Notes: generated by a model not told the origin, from the letters alone. 45,531 nt of DNA from Opitutales bacterium (GCA_018700525.1 JABITN010000106.1:1-45531); one strand, 5' to 3'. Shown: positions 27,988 through 36,965, numbered from the stretch's first letter. Numbers and translations: made by a program.

Positions 27988-28182
27988 ACCTTGCCCAGGC
28001 GATACCACCGTACCCTCAAGGCTCCAGTAAAGCGGATCCGCTACTCGTTTTCACACTCAACTGAGCTTAATGTTCAGCTCTCAAGCAGAAAATCGGCTTC
28101 CCCTTTCAAGGCTCACCCGAATTTTACAAGTCCATAGCACACAGCCTTAACCGAGCTCTTCCAGAGAGCCAATACAGAGAAA

Positions 28183-29073
28183 CTACCCCTGATTGCCTTC
28201 GAAGTAATAACGGAACAGAGCATGCGTTCCATCATCCGCTCCACCATCTGCAGCGACACTATCGTAAAGCGATTTCGCGAGTTTCAAACCTGGCATAACC
28301 AAACCCAATTCTTCAGCCGATTCGATGGCAATACCCATGTCCTTGATAAAATGCTTAACTGCGAATCCAGGATCGTAGTTTCCATCCAACGCTCTTGGGG
28401 CTAGGTTGCTCAGAGACCAACTTCCTGCAGCCCCCGACTCAATGCTCTTTAATACCCGTTTCGGATCAAGCCCCGAGGCTTTTGCATAAGCCAACGATTC
28501 GGCGATCGAAACCATCCCAGCCGCTATCGCAATCTGATTGCTCATCTTCGTGTGCTGCCCTGATCCAGCCGGACCCTGCAAATGGATATTCTTACCCATA
28601 ATCTCGAAAAGCGGCTTCGCTCGCTCGAAATCGGCTTCTTCGCCACCAACCATTATAGAAAGTCGAGCTTCCCGCGCACCCATATCGCCTCCGGATACCG
28701 GAGCATCCAAGGACCCAATTTCGCGCTTAGACGCTTCTTCGGCAATTCGCTTGGCCAAAAGCGGACTTGAAGTGGTCATATCGATAACCAACGCGCCCGA
28801 CTCCAATGTTTGAAAAATTCCCTGAGCTCCAAAGTAAGTTTCCTCTACATCCTGAGGAAAACCGACAATCGTTATCACCACATCGGCATCGGCTGCCGCA
28901 TCCGCCGGAGCCTCCCGCCACTCCGCTCCTCGAGCGACCAAATCATCTGTTTTCGATTTAGTCCGATTGTAAACCGAGACCGGATAACCAGCGTTCAACA
29001 AATGGCCCGCCATACTCTTTCCCATTACTCCAGTACCGATAAAAGCGATTCTTTCCTTTGACATGCCACCCAT
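28183..29073 (-). CDS. 3-hydroxyisobutyrate dehydrogenase-family beta-hydroxyacid dehydrogenase
   Basis: A 296-residue NAD(P)-dependent beta-hydroxyacid dehydrogenase (HIBADH/GarR/GlxR group). The Rossmann loop is FIGTGVMGKSMAGHL, the substrate-binding segment DAPVSGGDMGA, and the catalytic Lys lies in GQHTKMSNQ. Candidate substrates are tartronate semialdehyde, 3-hydroxyisobutyrate and succinic semialdehyde, and sequence alone does not choose. Three in-frame starts exist: GTG at 29088, ATG at 29073 and ATG at 29064. I prefer 29073 because GAGGGG lies about six bases upstream. It diverges from the phospholipase-D-like gene, with about 80 bases between. Confidence 0.85.
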   Translation of the reverse strand: MGGMSKERIAFIGTGVMGKSMAGHLLNAGYPVSVYNRTKSKTDDLVARGAEWREAPADAAADADVVITIVGFPQDVEETYFGAQGIFQTLESGALVIDMTTSSPLLAKRIAEEASKREIGSLDAPVSGGDMGAREARLSIMVGGEEADFERAKPLFEIMGKNIHLQGPAGSGQHTKMSNQIAIAAGMVSIAESLAYAKASGLDPKRVLKSIESGAAGSWSLSNLAPRALDGNYDPGFAVKHFIKDMGIAIESAEELGLVMPGLKLAKSLYDSVAADGGADDGTHALFRYYFEGNQG

Positions 29074-29153
29074 CAGAAAGCCCCTCACTCCAAATGGCTA
29101 CTTCTTTTTCTCGACCCCTTCACTATTCCCCCTTCACCATTCACTTTTTAATT

Positions 29154-29681
29154 ATGCCCACCCAAGTCATCAACGATAGCGAGATCTATCAGCGCGTCAC
29201 TCTAGAAGCCGTTCCCCAGGCCCAGACTTTCATCTGGATAGCCACCGCCGATATCAAAGACATGTACGTCAAGCAGGGGCCACGCATGATTCCATTTCTT
29301 CAGATGCTCTCAAACCTTATCGACACCGGAGTATCCATTCGAATAATACATGCAAAAGAACCTGGCCCCGCATTCCGAAAAGACTTCGATCGATTCCCCA
29401 ACCTCATCGACGGACTAGAGATGATTCTCTGTCCGAGGACTCATTTCAAAACCGTCATCGTTGACGGGAAAACAGCCTACACCGGCAGTGCCAATCTAAC
29501 CGGAGCCGGAATGGGAGCCAAATCCGAAAACCGGCGAAACTTCGAATCGGGAATCTTTTCCGACGATCCAGAGATCATCCACCCCCTAATGGAGCAATTC
29601 GACAAACTCTGGATCGGCGGTCACTGCAAGCCCTGTCAACGCAAAGCTTACTGCGTAACCTACCACGAACTCATTGGGTAA
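29154..29681 (+). CDS. Single-HKD phospholipase D-like protein with C-terminal Cys/His cluster
   Basis: A 175-residue PLD-superfamily protein with one HKD motif: His97, Lys99 and Asp104, then GSANLTG (111-117). Single-HKD proteins act as dimers; relatives include Nuc-type endonucleases and some phosphodiesterases. There is no signal peptide when the ATG at 29154 is used. The C-terminus holds a compact Cys/His group, His157-Cys158, Cys161, Cys167 and His171 (GGHCKPCQRKAYC), which could bind a metal. It lies 69 bases upstream of the XRE-cyclase gene on the same strand, so the two may be cotranscribed. Substrate, nucleic acid or lipid, is not determinable. Confidence 0.8.
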   Translation: MPTQVINDSEIYQRVTLEAVPQAQTFIWIATADIKDMYVKQGPRMIPFLQMLSNLIDTGVSIRIIHAKEPGPAFRKDFDRFPNLIDGLEMILCPRTHFKTVIVDGKTAYTGSANLTGAGMGAKSENRRNFESGIFSDDPEIIHPLMEQFDKLWIGGHCKPCQRKAYCVTYHELIG

Positions 29682-29750
29682 TTCCTGCAAAAAGTCAGAT
29701 TCCGCTTTCAACTCGGCCCAGTTTGCCTTTAATCTGCAAGCAGAACGATT

Positions 29751-30485
29751 ATGAACCTTCAAGACCTAGGAGACCGCATCCGCCACCGCCGCAAGAAGTC
29801 TGGACTGACGCAGACCGACATAGCCAATGCCGTGCAAGTGAGCCCTCAAGCTGTCTCCAAATGGGAACGTGGCGAAAACGCCCCTGACATTAGTCTGCTA
29901 CCAGACCTGGCCCAATTGCTTGGAGTATCCATTGAATGGCTACTGGGCTGCCAGAGTATCGATAAAGACGTTATCGAAGCCACAATCGTCGATATTCGAG
30001 CTAGAGCTGCACGCGAAAAATCCGAGCAACTCGAACCCCGCGACTTCGCAAACTGGACCAATAGCGTCTGCTACCAAGTCACCGAATCTACCCTGAGGTT
30101 CGGAGGCATACCCATCAAAACTCGAGGCGCAGGCATCCTCTGCCTATTCTCCGGCAGCTATCACCAAGACCGAGCCATCGACGCGGCTCTAAACGCGATT
30201 CAACTTTTCAATGAACCCCTCAAAGTCGGCATGAGTTCGGGTATGATCTATTTCGGCTCGATCGGTCACCCCGACTATGCACGCCCTGACATTATAGGCG
30301 AAGCGGTCAGCATAGCCCTCCTCAATTCCGAATGGGCTGATGACAACACTCATACTGCAACCGCGATCGACGACAAAACCATCGCCGGCTCCAAGCTCAA
30401 GGATAGTCCAAGTCTAATCAAACGCCAAGTCAGCTTCCCAGGAATCAGTCATCAAGTGACTGCCGTCGAACTACCCATAGATTAG
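29751..30485 (+). CDS. XRE-type HTH regulator fused to a degenerate class III nucleotide-cyclase domain
   Basis: A 244-residue protein with two parts. Residues 5-66 form a clear XRE/Cro helix-turn-helix (TQTDIANAVQVSPQAVSKWERG). Residues about 76-240 follow the class III adenylate/guanylate cyclase pattern: VDIRA (first metal Asp as D81), GGIPIKTRGAG (118-128) in place of GG-x-x-K-x-x-GDG, then GMSSGMIYFGSIG (160-172) and IIGEAVSIA (181-189). The second metal Asp is Ala127, so two-metal catalysis is unlikely. The domain probably senses a nucleotide or mediates dimerisation. I infer a one-component transcription factor. It follows the PLD-like gene and is convergent with fba. Confidence 0.75.
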   Translation: MNLQDLGDRIRHRRKKSGLTQTDIANAVQVSPQAVSKWERGENAPDISLLPDLAQLLGVSIEWLLGCQSIDKDVIEATIVDIRARAAREKSEQLEPRDFANWTNSVCYQVTESTLRFGGIPIKTRGAGILCLFSGSYHQDRAIDAALNAIQLFNEPLKVGMSSGMIYFGSIGHPDYARPDIIGEAVSIALLNSEWADDNTHTATAIDDKTIAGSKLKDSPSLIKRQVSFPGISHQVTAVELPID

Positions 30486-30544
30486 CCAGACAGGGACCTA
30501 TCCCCGAGAGGTCCGCCACAGCAAAAACCACTAGCGCTTTTTGC

Positions 30545-30676
30545 CACAAAGAGGCACGAGACAGCAAAAAGACTCAAGATACCCCTTTTCAATGTAACAC
30601 GAGAGCTACGCCACGTCAGCGGAGATTCACCCCAAATGACAAATCAAATCTTTGTGCTTCTTCGTGCCTCCTCGCG
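30545..30676. repeat. Inverted pair of GAGGCACGA-type intergenic repeats
   Basis: The 27 bases at 30545-30571 match the reverse complement of 30650-30676 at 20 of 27 positions, around a shared GAGGCACGA core. Both lie between genes. They resemble the purine-rich CACAAAGAGGCACGA-type interspersed repeats common in such genomes. No gene is visible in 30486-30713. Confidence 0.45.
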
Positions 30677-30713
30677 GCCATTTCCCCTCGCAATCTCTAA
30701 GTCCCTCAATCCC

Positions 30714-30742
30714 AAAAAAACCGGCTCCCTTGCAGGAACCGG
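30714..30742 (-). terminator. Intrinsic terminator of fba
   Basis: On the minus strand ACCGGTTCC and GGAGCCGGT form a nine-pair stem (one G-U) with a six-base loop, followed by seven T. It lies 36 bases after the fba stop, a textbook Rho-independent terminator. Confidence 0.9.
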
Positions 30743-30778
30743 TCTTGTAAATTCAATTGGAAAGCACGAAGCGGCCTA

Positions 30779-31810
30779 TTACACCGTTCCGAAGATCGTT
30801 TGCCCATCAGAGCGCAAATCCTTGGCGGCCTCGATCAAACGATCCGCCATGTTCTTCTCGGCCTTCTTCAAGTATCCGCGTGGATCGTAAGTCTTCTTGT
30901 TGCCTACTTCTCCATCGATCTTGAGTACGCCTTCAATATTCTCGCAGATGTGAGTCACAACTGGGCGAGTAAACGCGTACTGGGTATCGGTATCGATATT
31001 CATCTTAACCACTCCATAGTCGAGCGTTTCGCGGATATCGGATAGCTCCGAACCGGAACCGCCATGGAAAACGAGATCCATTTCAGCTTCCGCGCCATGC
31101 TTGTCCGTAACCGCCTTTTGCCCGTCGCGAAGAATGGTCGGAGTCAATTTAACCGAACCTGGCTTATACGCACCGTGAACGTTTCCGAATGTAGCTGCGA
31201 ATAAAAAGCGGCCGATCGGCTGAAGTGCTTCGTAAACTTCGAGCATATCTTCAGGAGTCGTGTAAAGCTTTTCTGCAGGAAGGCCGGAAGTATCGTGTCC
31301 GTCTTCTTCGCCACCTACGCAGCCAGCTTCAACTTCGAGGATAATATCGAGCTCCGAGCACTCCTTGAGAAGTTCCTTCGAAATCGTAAGGTTCTCTTTA
31401 AGATCCACCACCGAACCGTCGAACATGTGCGACTGGAACAGAGGTCCTTTACCTTCGGCAACACGCTTGCGTGATGCCTCGAGGAGAGGACGGAGGAATC
31501 CGTCAACCTTCGCCGGGTGGCAATGGTCAGTGTGAAGAGCGACCAATACGTCATACTTCTCGGCCAAAAGATGAGTTGCCTCAGCCAAAACGATCGCGCC
31601 AAAGGCTGCGTCCGCCACATTAAGACCGGATGCGAATTGACCGCCTCCCGTTGAAACTTGAATGATGCCATCGGTCTTCGCGTCGGCGAAGGCCTTTAGA
31701 GCGGCATTAATGGTCACGATGGACGTGATGTTAACCGCTGGATATGCGTAGCCGCCTTTTTGAGCGGCGTCTAGCATGGCTTCGTATTGCTTAGGTGTTG
31801 CGACTGGCAT
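30779..31810 (-). CDS. fba: Class II fructose-bisphosphate aldolase
   Basis: A 343-residue class IIA zinc aldolase, which cleaves fructose-1,6-bisphosphate to dihydroxyacetone phosphate and glyceraldehyde-3-phosphate in glycolysis and gluconeogenesis. Catalytic Asp95 and zinc ligand His96 lie in LHTDHCHP. Other zinc and substrate residues are in EVEAGCVGGEEDG (159-171), GNVHGAYKPG (209-218; His212) and FHGGSGS (248-254; His249). The length is typical of class IIA. It is monocistronic as far as can be seen, with a strong terminator downstream. Confidence 0.95.
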   Translation of the reverse strand: MPVATPKQYEAMLDAAQKGGYAYPAVNITSIVTINAALKAFADAKTDGIIQVSTGGGQFASGLNVADAAFGAIVLAEATHLLAEKYDVLVALHTDHCHPAKVDGFLRPLLEASRKRVAEGKGPLFQSHMFDGSVVDLKENLTISKELLKECSELDIILEVEAGCVGGEEDGHDTSGLPAEKLYTTPEDMLEVYEALQPIGRFLFAATFGNVHGAYKPGSVKLTPTILRDGQKAVTDKHGAEAEMDLVFHGGSGSELSDIRETLDYGVVKMNIDTDTQYAFTRPVVTHICENIEGVLKIDGEVGNKKTYDPRGYLKKAEKNMADRLIEAAKDLRSDGQTIFGTV

Positions 31811-31981
31811 TTTACTTAGCGCTGAATCGTTCTAGTTGTTGTTGTGAAATCCCGCCATTTCAGTGCCAGAACCGGCCCGAAAATCAACGGAGTCCAATCT
31901 TGAAGCGCAAAGCTCTAAGCCTGTCCAGAGAATCATCGAAACAATTGGACAGCTCCTGCCCCATCGCCAACATGCCTGCTC

Positions 31982-32335
31982 ATGTCTCAGATAACGATCT
32001 ACCACAACCCTCGCTGTAGCAAAAGCCGTGTAACCCTCGGGATTCTCCAAGATAAAGACGCCGATCTCGAAATCGTTGAATACCTCAAAAATCCGCCCAG
32101 CCCCAGCGAGCTTACCGACATTTGCCAAAAACTAGATGTCGCCCCTACAGCAATCATTCGATCCAAAGAAGCACTTTTCAAAGATCTCGACCTATCCCTC
32201 AAAGACGATCGGTCGCCTGCAGACTGGGTCCGAATTCTAGCCGACAACCCAAAACTTATCGAACGCCCCATCATCGTAAAAGGTTCCCGAGCTACAATCG
32301 GTCGCCCACCGGAAAATGTTCTAGAGCTCCTTTAG
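31982..32335 (+). CDS. ArsC/Spx-fold (glutaredoxin-type) arsenate reductase-like protein
   Basis: A 117-residue protein of the ArsC family with thioredoxin fold. The redox Cys12 lies in NPRCSKSR, and IERPIIVKG (about 91-99) carries the conserved Arg-Pro. It resembles the YfgD/ArsC group, which accepts glutathione/glutaredoxin electrons, rather than Spx, since Cys12 is not part of CxxC. It is not linked to the ars operon at 26 kb, so a role in arsenate reduction is uncertain; a general thiol-redox role is possible. It is divergent from fba, with about 170 bases between. Confidence 0.85.
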   Translation: MSQITIYHNPRCSKSRVTLGILQDKDADLEIVEYLKNPPSPSELTDICQKLDVAPTAIIRSKEALFKDLDLSLKDDRSPADWVRILADNPKLIERPIIVKGSRATIGRPPENVLELL

Positions 32336-32535
32336 ACGAACTAGGCCAATATTCGCTATTCACATTTTTAACGAGTACCGATCCCCCTGAGCCCAAACGT
32401 GGGGATCTATCCTAGGTTCTTCCTGATTTAGGGCGGTTCCACGCCGCATTGCGTTGTCGCTACGCGATGGACTCTCGTGGCTTTCCACCCAACTGCCGCC
32501 AATGCTCCCAACGGTATCCGGGCCGCGATTGAAGG

Positions 32536-32778
32536 TCATACTCCATCCCTCAACCGCTGCCGATGCTTCCCTTCCATAACCAAAACAAGGTTCGCCCACT
32601 TAATATCCAAAACGGATACGCGCTTTCTGGCTTTCGAACTCGTTCCCGACGACCGTGCATCAATTTTAGAACTTCGCCCGTAAACCCGCTCGGCAGTGGA
32701 ACTTCTCCACTGATTCATTGAACAAACGAACAAAACCCTCAACCTATCGTTTTCCTCCTGAACTTTTCGACCAGCCAT
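32536..32778 (-). pseudogene. Truncated low-molecular-weight phosphatase-like gene
   Basis: An 80-residue frame beginning MAGRKVQEEN. It carries the phosphatase P-loop CSMNQWRSSTAER (Cys19, Arg25) and the following SSGTSSKARKRVS and WANLVLVMEGKHR segments of a small LMW-phosphatase-like family whose members run to about 105-110 residues. The C-terminal part with the catalytic Asp (usually near DIPDxY) is missing: the frame stops at RLRDGV, and I find no continuation in the other frames downstream. It is probably inactivated. The rest of 32336-32895 shows no other gene. Confidence 0.6.
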
Positions 32779-32895
32779 AATATCGAACCTATCAACGCAA
32801 AACAGCTCGACCTTGCAAGGCCGAGCTGCGCTTAAGAAGTTTAAAATGAAGCGTATCCGATCTTGGGATACAGGAAGGTAGGACTATTTATCCCA

Positions 32896-34521
32896 TCATT
32901 CAGGAATCGATTCGTGCAAGTGCACGATATTGCCATTGGCATCGCGTACAATTGGAGCACTACTAGGACGACCGCCGCCGTATCGCGACCAACCGGCTCC
33001 ACCAACTCGTGGACCTGCGGCAACTTGATCGCCACCACCAGGACCTCCCGCAGCTACAGCATTACCGCCGCGACCACCAGGACCGCCTGGCCTGCCACCA
33101 AGTCTACCGCCTGCCCTTACTCCACCTCTTGCTCCTCGAGGAGCGCGAAAAGGAGCATTGCCGATCATTTCTGCCATAAAGCGATTCTTGGCAAGCATCG
33201 CATTCACCACGTCTGGGTTCGCCTTCGACACATCTTTGGTCTCATTTGGATCATCGTATATCTTAAAAAGTTCAATCGTTTCCGCAGGGGCATCGGGGGT
33301 GTTTTTATTTACATTCGAGTGGACGAGTTTGTATTCGCCGGAATGCACGGAATAGGCAGTGCTATTCCCAATCAATATATCCGTTTTTCGACTACGAGTC
33401 TTACCAGATTGAAGCGTATCCCAAACGCTTTCACCATCGAATGGCATATTCAGTTTCGTCGGAATACCCAATGCCTCTACGAATGTCGGGAAGATATCGT
33501 AAACCACCACCGACTGCTCGCTTCTCACTCCTGCGGGAATCACACCAGGCCAACGAAAAATAGCAGGCAAGCGAGTACCTCCCTCGTATACCTGACCTTT
33601 GCGCCCGCGAAAATCTCCGTTGTCCGCTCCAGCGCTACCTCCGTTATCAGAGAAAAACAAAACCAGCGTATTATCGCGAATTCCTTCATCATCGACTGCC
33701 TGAAGGATATTGCCGATCGCCACGTCCAAAACTTCCACCATCGCGCAATAGATGCGACGATCCTCGTCCTCAATGTGGGCGTATTTGTCGACGTATTCTT
33801 GGGGAGCTTGTAGCGGCGTATGAGGCGCGGTGAATGCCACGTATGAAAAGAAGGGCTTAGAAGGATCGCGATCCCGAATCAAACGACTGATTTCGTTTCC
33901 AAACAAATCCGTCGCGTAGCCATTTTCGTGAACCGTCCTTCCATCGCGGCCCCAATCTTTCACTTCGCCTCGACCATGCGTCCAATAATCCGGCCCCGCG
34001 TTCAGCGAACCGTACGTGTGGTCGAATCCACGGTTAATCGGAAAATCTCGTTGGGTATCTCTCCCTAGATGCCATTTGCCGGCAGTCATCGTCATATAAC
34101 CAGCGTTTTTGAACGCTTGGTTCATCAATTGCGGATCGTGTCCCAAGTTTTGACTAGGAGCGAAAATATCGTGCCGCATCGAAATGTGTCCGGTTAGCAA
34201 GGACGTACGCGTCGGCGTGCAAATCGGATAGGCATAAAAACGATTCATCTCAAGCCCCTCCTCTACAAGCTTATCGATATTCGGCGTAGCCATCTCACCA
34301 CCGTGGTACCCCACATCTCCCCAACCTTGGTCATCGGAAACGAGGATCAAAACATTCGGCTTCGTATTCGCAGCCGACGCCGATGGAGCGGTAAGAAATA
34401 TACCACCTATCGCCGCAACTAAAAAGACCGCCGTAATCCCTCTACAGATTCGACTTTCTACAAATTGAAACGCCCTGAGAGCGTTTTGCGACGAGGCACA
34501 GTTAGGCGAGGAATCATTCAT
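32896..34521 (-). CDS. Secreted sulfatase (formylglycine type) with Gly/Arg-rich tail
   Basis: A 541-residue S1-type sulfatase. An uncleaved anchor or signal segment lies at about 27-50 (ITAVFLVAAIGGIFLTAPSA). Metal-binding Asp63 and Asp64 (SDDQGWGD) and the sulfatase signature CTPTRTSLLTG (101-111; Cys101 to be converted to formylglycine) are intact, as are GKWHLGR and TAPHTPLQAP. It would cut sulfate esters from polysaccharides or small sulfated compounds. The last 80 residues are unusual: from about 461 to 518 Gly and Arg dominate (GGRLGGRPGGPGGRGG), then a short conserved-looking end follows. It is divergent from the DUF1592 gene. No maturase (anSME or FGE) gene is adjacent. Confidence 0.9.
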   Translation of the reverse strand: MNDSSPNCASSQNALRAFQFVESRICRGITAVFLVAAIGGIFLTAPSASAANTKPNVLILVSDDQGWGDVGYHGGEMATPNIDKLVEEGLEMNRFYAYPICTPTRTSLLTGHISMRHDIFAPSQNLGHDPQLMNQAFKNAGYMTMTAGKWHLGRDTQRDFPINRGFDHTYGSLNAGPDYWTHGRGEVKDWGRDGRTVHENGYATDLFGNEISRLIRDRDPSKPFFSYVAFTAPHTPLQAPQEYVDKYAHIEDEDRRIYCAMVEVLDVAIGNILQAVDDEGIRDNTLVLFFSDNGGSAGADNGDFRGRKGQVYEGGTRLPAIFRWPGVIPAGVRSEQSVVVYDIFPTFVEALGIPTKLNMPFDGESVWDTLQSGKTRSRKTDILIGNSTAYSVHSGEYKLVHSNVNKNTPDAPAETIELFKIYDDPNETKDVSKANPDVVNAMLAKNRFMAEMIGNAPFRAPRGARGGVRAGGRLGGRPGGPGGRGGNAVAAGGPGGGDQVAAGPRVGGAGWSRYGGGRPSSAPIVRDANGNIVHLHESIPE

Positions 34522-34789
34522 AGAGCATTAATGCGGTTATAGGTTCGTGGGGTGGGATAAATGGGGAGCTGAGACTTCGTAAAATGCAAACTACCGGTAG
34601 AATTTCAAGAGCAGAATGAGAATGAGAGCGAAGCTGATCAATCAAGACTCACCCGACAACCGTCACCAAACCTTCAAAAGTTGCATCTTACTTTTTTTAA
34701 CCATAATCGCTTTATTCAACAAAGAACCAATTCATTGGTCCAAAAATCCGGCAAACCAGCGAAATATCTGAGTACACCTCCCCTTGAGC

Positions 34790-36877
34790 ATGCCACCCCG
34801 CCCAATATCCTTCATTTTAAACGCTGCTACATTCGCTCTAGCCTTCGCAACAGTCTGCCCGAAAGCTTCCAGCGAAACCCTATTCACCGACTTCCTAAAA
34901 CCCGTCTTCGAAGAAAATTGCATCCAATGCCACGGCAAAGACGACAAAGAGGAAGGTGACCTAAACCTATTGAAGATCGAAAGCCTTGACGATTTGACGG
35001 GTGACCTGGAGCGCCTACAAACGATTTTCGACGTACTGGATTTCAAAGAGATGCCTCCAGAAGAAGAACCGCCTCTCAGCAATGAAACATACGAACGCGT
35101 TTTATCCGAACTAAAGCTCCTGCTCGAAAAATCAATCGCTTCGCAAACCACCTTCCCACAAACACCCATTCGGCGAATGAACCGCTTCCAGTACAGCAAT
35201 GCCGTACAGGATCTCTTCAAGCTCAAGGTCGAAGTTTTCACCTTACCGGAACGCATGCTGCGAGAGCACGGTAACTACTTCGAACCAGCCGCCGGCATCA
35301 TGCCGGAAACGCTCAAAGCAGGCAGTCGCCCGCTTGGCAAATCGCAACTAATCGAACCTCGCCTCGCCGGAGTCGCTTCCTTTCCCCAAGACCTCCGAGC
35401 CGAACACGGCTTCGACAATCGAGGCGACCACCTTTCTCTCTCGCCGCTGCTCATGGAATCCTTCCTAAAACTCAGCCGTTCAATCGTCGAGAGTAACGAT
35501 TTCAATGAAAAGAGCTGCGGTATTTGGGACTCCTTTTTCGCACAGCCGAATCGAGAAGAGAACATCGAACTCGCAATCGAGAAACGCATACAGGCATTCC
35601 TAACTCGAGCATTCAGGCGACCCGCCGAAACCTCGACTGTCAACCGCTACCTCAAGCACGCTCTCGCCAACATCGAATCAGGCGAGAGTTTCACCGACAG
35701 CATGAAATCCGTCGCAGCGGCAGCAATAGCATCGCCTCGTTTTCTCTACCTCTACGATCGAGCCATGGAAGCGGATACCTCGACCGACTTTGCTCTCGCG
35801 TCGAGACTCTCCTTTTTCCTCTGGGGCAGCATTCCGGACGAACGTCTAATCGAACTCGCAGAAAAAGGCGAACTCCACAATTCGAATACGCTTTCAAAAG
35901 AGGTCGATCGAATGCTCAGCGACGAACGGCTTAAACGTTTTTGCGATTCCTTTCCCTCCCAATGGCTTCAACTCGAGCGCATCATCTCCTCCGTACCCGA
36001 CCCGGATCTACATCCAAATTTCTACTTCGCCAAATACCGAGCCAGCATGCACATGATGCTGGAACCGCTTCTCGTCTTCGAAACCATTCTCATCGAAAAC
36101 CGTTCCATTCTAGAGCTCATCGACTCAAATTTCAGCTATCGCAGTCCGCTCCTTGACTCCTGGTACTTAGATGGAGGCCAATCCAATCGGCGCCATGCCA
36201 CATCTATCCCTTTCGATCGAGTTGTATTAGAAGATCGGAGACAAGGCGGCGTCATTACAACTGCGGCGGTTATGACGATGACCTCCAAACCGACTCGCAC
36301 TCAACCCATTACTCGCGGAGCGTGGATAGCCTCGGTCATCTTCAATAACCCACCTGAACCGCCGCCAGCCGACGTACCTCCATTGCCCGAAAAAGAAAGC
36401 GGAGAAGTCGACGAAAACCTTACCCTGCGCGAACGCTTCGAAGCCCACCGAGACAAACCCGAATGCGCCGGCTGTCACATAAACATCGATCCGCTCGGCT
36501 TCGCATTCGAGAACTACGGCCCTACCGGGCTCTGGCGCGAGACTTACGAAAACGGACGCGAGGTCGATTCTGCCGGAACGCTCCTTCGCGATTACCCGTT
36601 TCAAAATATCCTAGAATTCAAAGACGCCATTCTCGCCGAAAAAGACCGCTTCACTCGAGCCTTCGCAGGTCACCTACTCACCTTCGCACTTGGACGAGAA
36701 ACCGAAATCGCCGATGAGCCCGCCCTCGATCTCATCGCCAGCGAAACCGCATCAAATGCCTACAGCATGCAAAGCATAATAAAACAGGTCATCCTAAGCA
36801 ATCCATTCCGAAGAAAACCAACCGATTCCAATCTCGCAATGGCAAGTGAAGAAACCGAGCCGATGCCGAACCCGTAG
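34790..36877 (+). CDS. DUF1592/1588/1585-type planctomycete-verrucomicrobial cytochrome protein
   Basis: A 695-residue protein of the DUF1587-DUF1592-DUF1588-DUF1585 set, with a c-type haem motif near each end. An N-terminal signal peptide (about 1-29) precedes CIQCHG (Cys44, Cys47, His48) in a PSCyt1-like domain with MPPEEEPP following. The central region has IRRMNRFQYSNAVQDLF, RLSFFLWGSIPDERL and an RQGGVITTAAVMTMTSKPTRT-like segment. CAGCH (559-563) leads HINIDPLGFAFENYG, and a C-terminal FTRAFAGHLLTFALGRE follows. I use the ATG at 34790; a TTG lies six bases earlier. The family is exported and of unknown biochemical role, commonly encoded beside DUF1552 genes. Here an RND pump lies between the two. 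Confidence 0.9.
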   Translation: MPPRPISFILNAATFALAFATVCPKASSETLFTDFLKPVFEENCIQCHGKDDKEEGDLNLLKIESLDDLTGDLERLQTIFDVLDFKEMPPEEEPPLSNETYERVLSELKLLLEKSIASQTTFPQTPIRRMNRFQYSNAVQDLFKLKVEVFTLPERMLREHGNYFEPAAGIMPETLKAGSRPLGKSQLIEPRLAGVASFPQDLRAEHGFDNRGDHLSLSPLLMESFLKLSRSIVESNDFNEKSCGIWDSFFAQPNREENIELAIEKRIQAFLTRAFRRPAETSTVNRYLKHALANIESGESFTDSMKSVAAAAIASPRFLYLYDRAMEADTSTDFALASRLSFFLWGSIPDERLIELAEKGELHNSNTLSKEVDRMLSDERLKRFCDSFPSQWLQLERIISSVPDPDLHPNFYFAKYRASMHMMLEPLLVFETILIENRSILELIDSNFSYRSPLLDSWYLDGGQSNRRHATSIPFDRVVLEDRRQGGVITTAAVMTMTSKPTRTQPITRGAWIASVIFNNPPEPPPADVPPLPEKESGEVDENLTLRERFEAHRDKPECAGCHINIDPLGFAFENYGPTGLWRETYENGREVDSAGTLLRDYPFQNILEFKDAILAEKDRFTRAFAGHLLTFALGRETEIADEPALDLIASETASNAYSMQSIIKQVILSNPFRRKPTDSNLAMASEETEPMPNP

Positions 36878-36889
36878 GGCCGGCCCTAC
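36874..36889. terminator. Perfect 16-base palindrome at the end of the DUF1592 gene
   Basis: GTAGGGCCGGCCCTAC overlaps the TAG stop and is followed by AATTTTGATTT. It could fold as a weak transcription end or attenuator before the RND genes. No loop or T-run typical of a strong terminator is present. Confidence 0.35.
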
Positions 36890-36965
36890 TAATTTTGATT
36901 TACTAAACATTCTCTGAAGGAATACGTTCGCCTCGTGAGCGATTTCGATTTATCCCAAACATCGC

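Noticed and set aside
27636-28064. Plus-strand frame of 142 codons after the aquaglyceroporin gene
   Set aside because: Low-complexity Pro/Ser/Arg-rich product; the protein-like frame in this interval is the fragment at 27757-27987.
29751-30485. Active adenylate cyclase
   Set aside because: The second metal-binding Asp of the class III core is Ala127, so catalysis by the usual two-metal mechanism is unlikely.
32863-33813. Long plus-strand open frame of 316 codons
   Set aside because: It lies antisense to the sulfatase gene, whose motifs are unmistakable, and its product is Ser/Thr/Arg-rich without recognisable domains.
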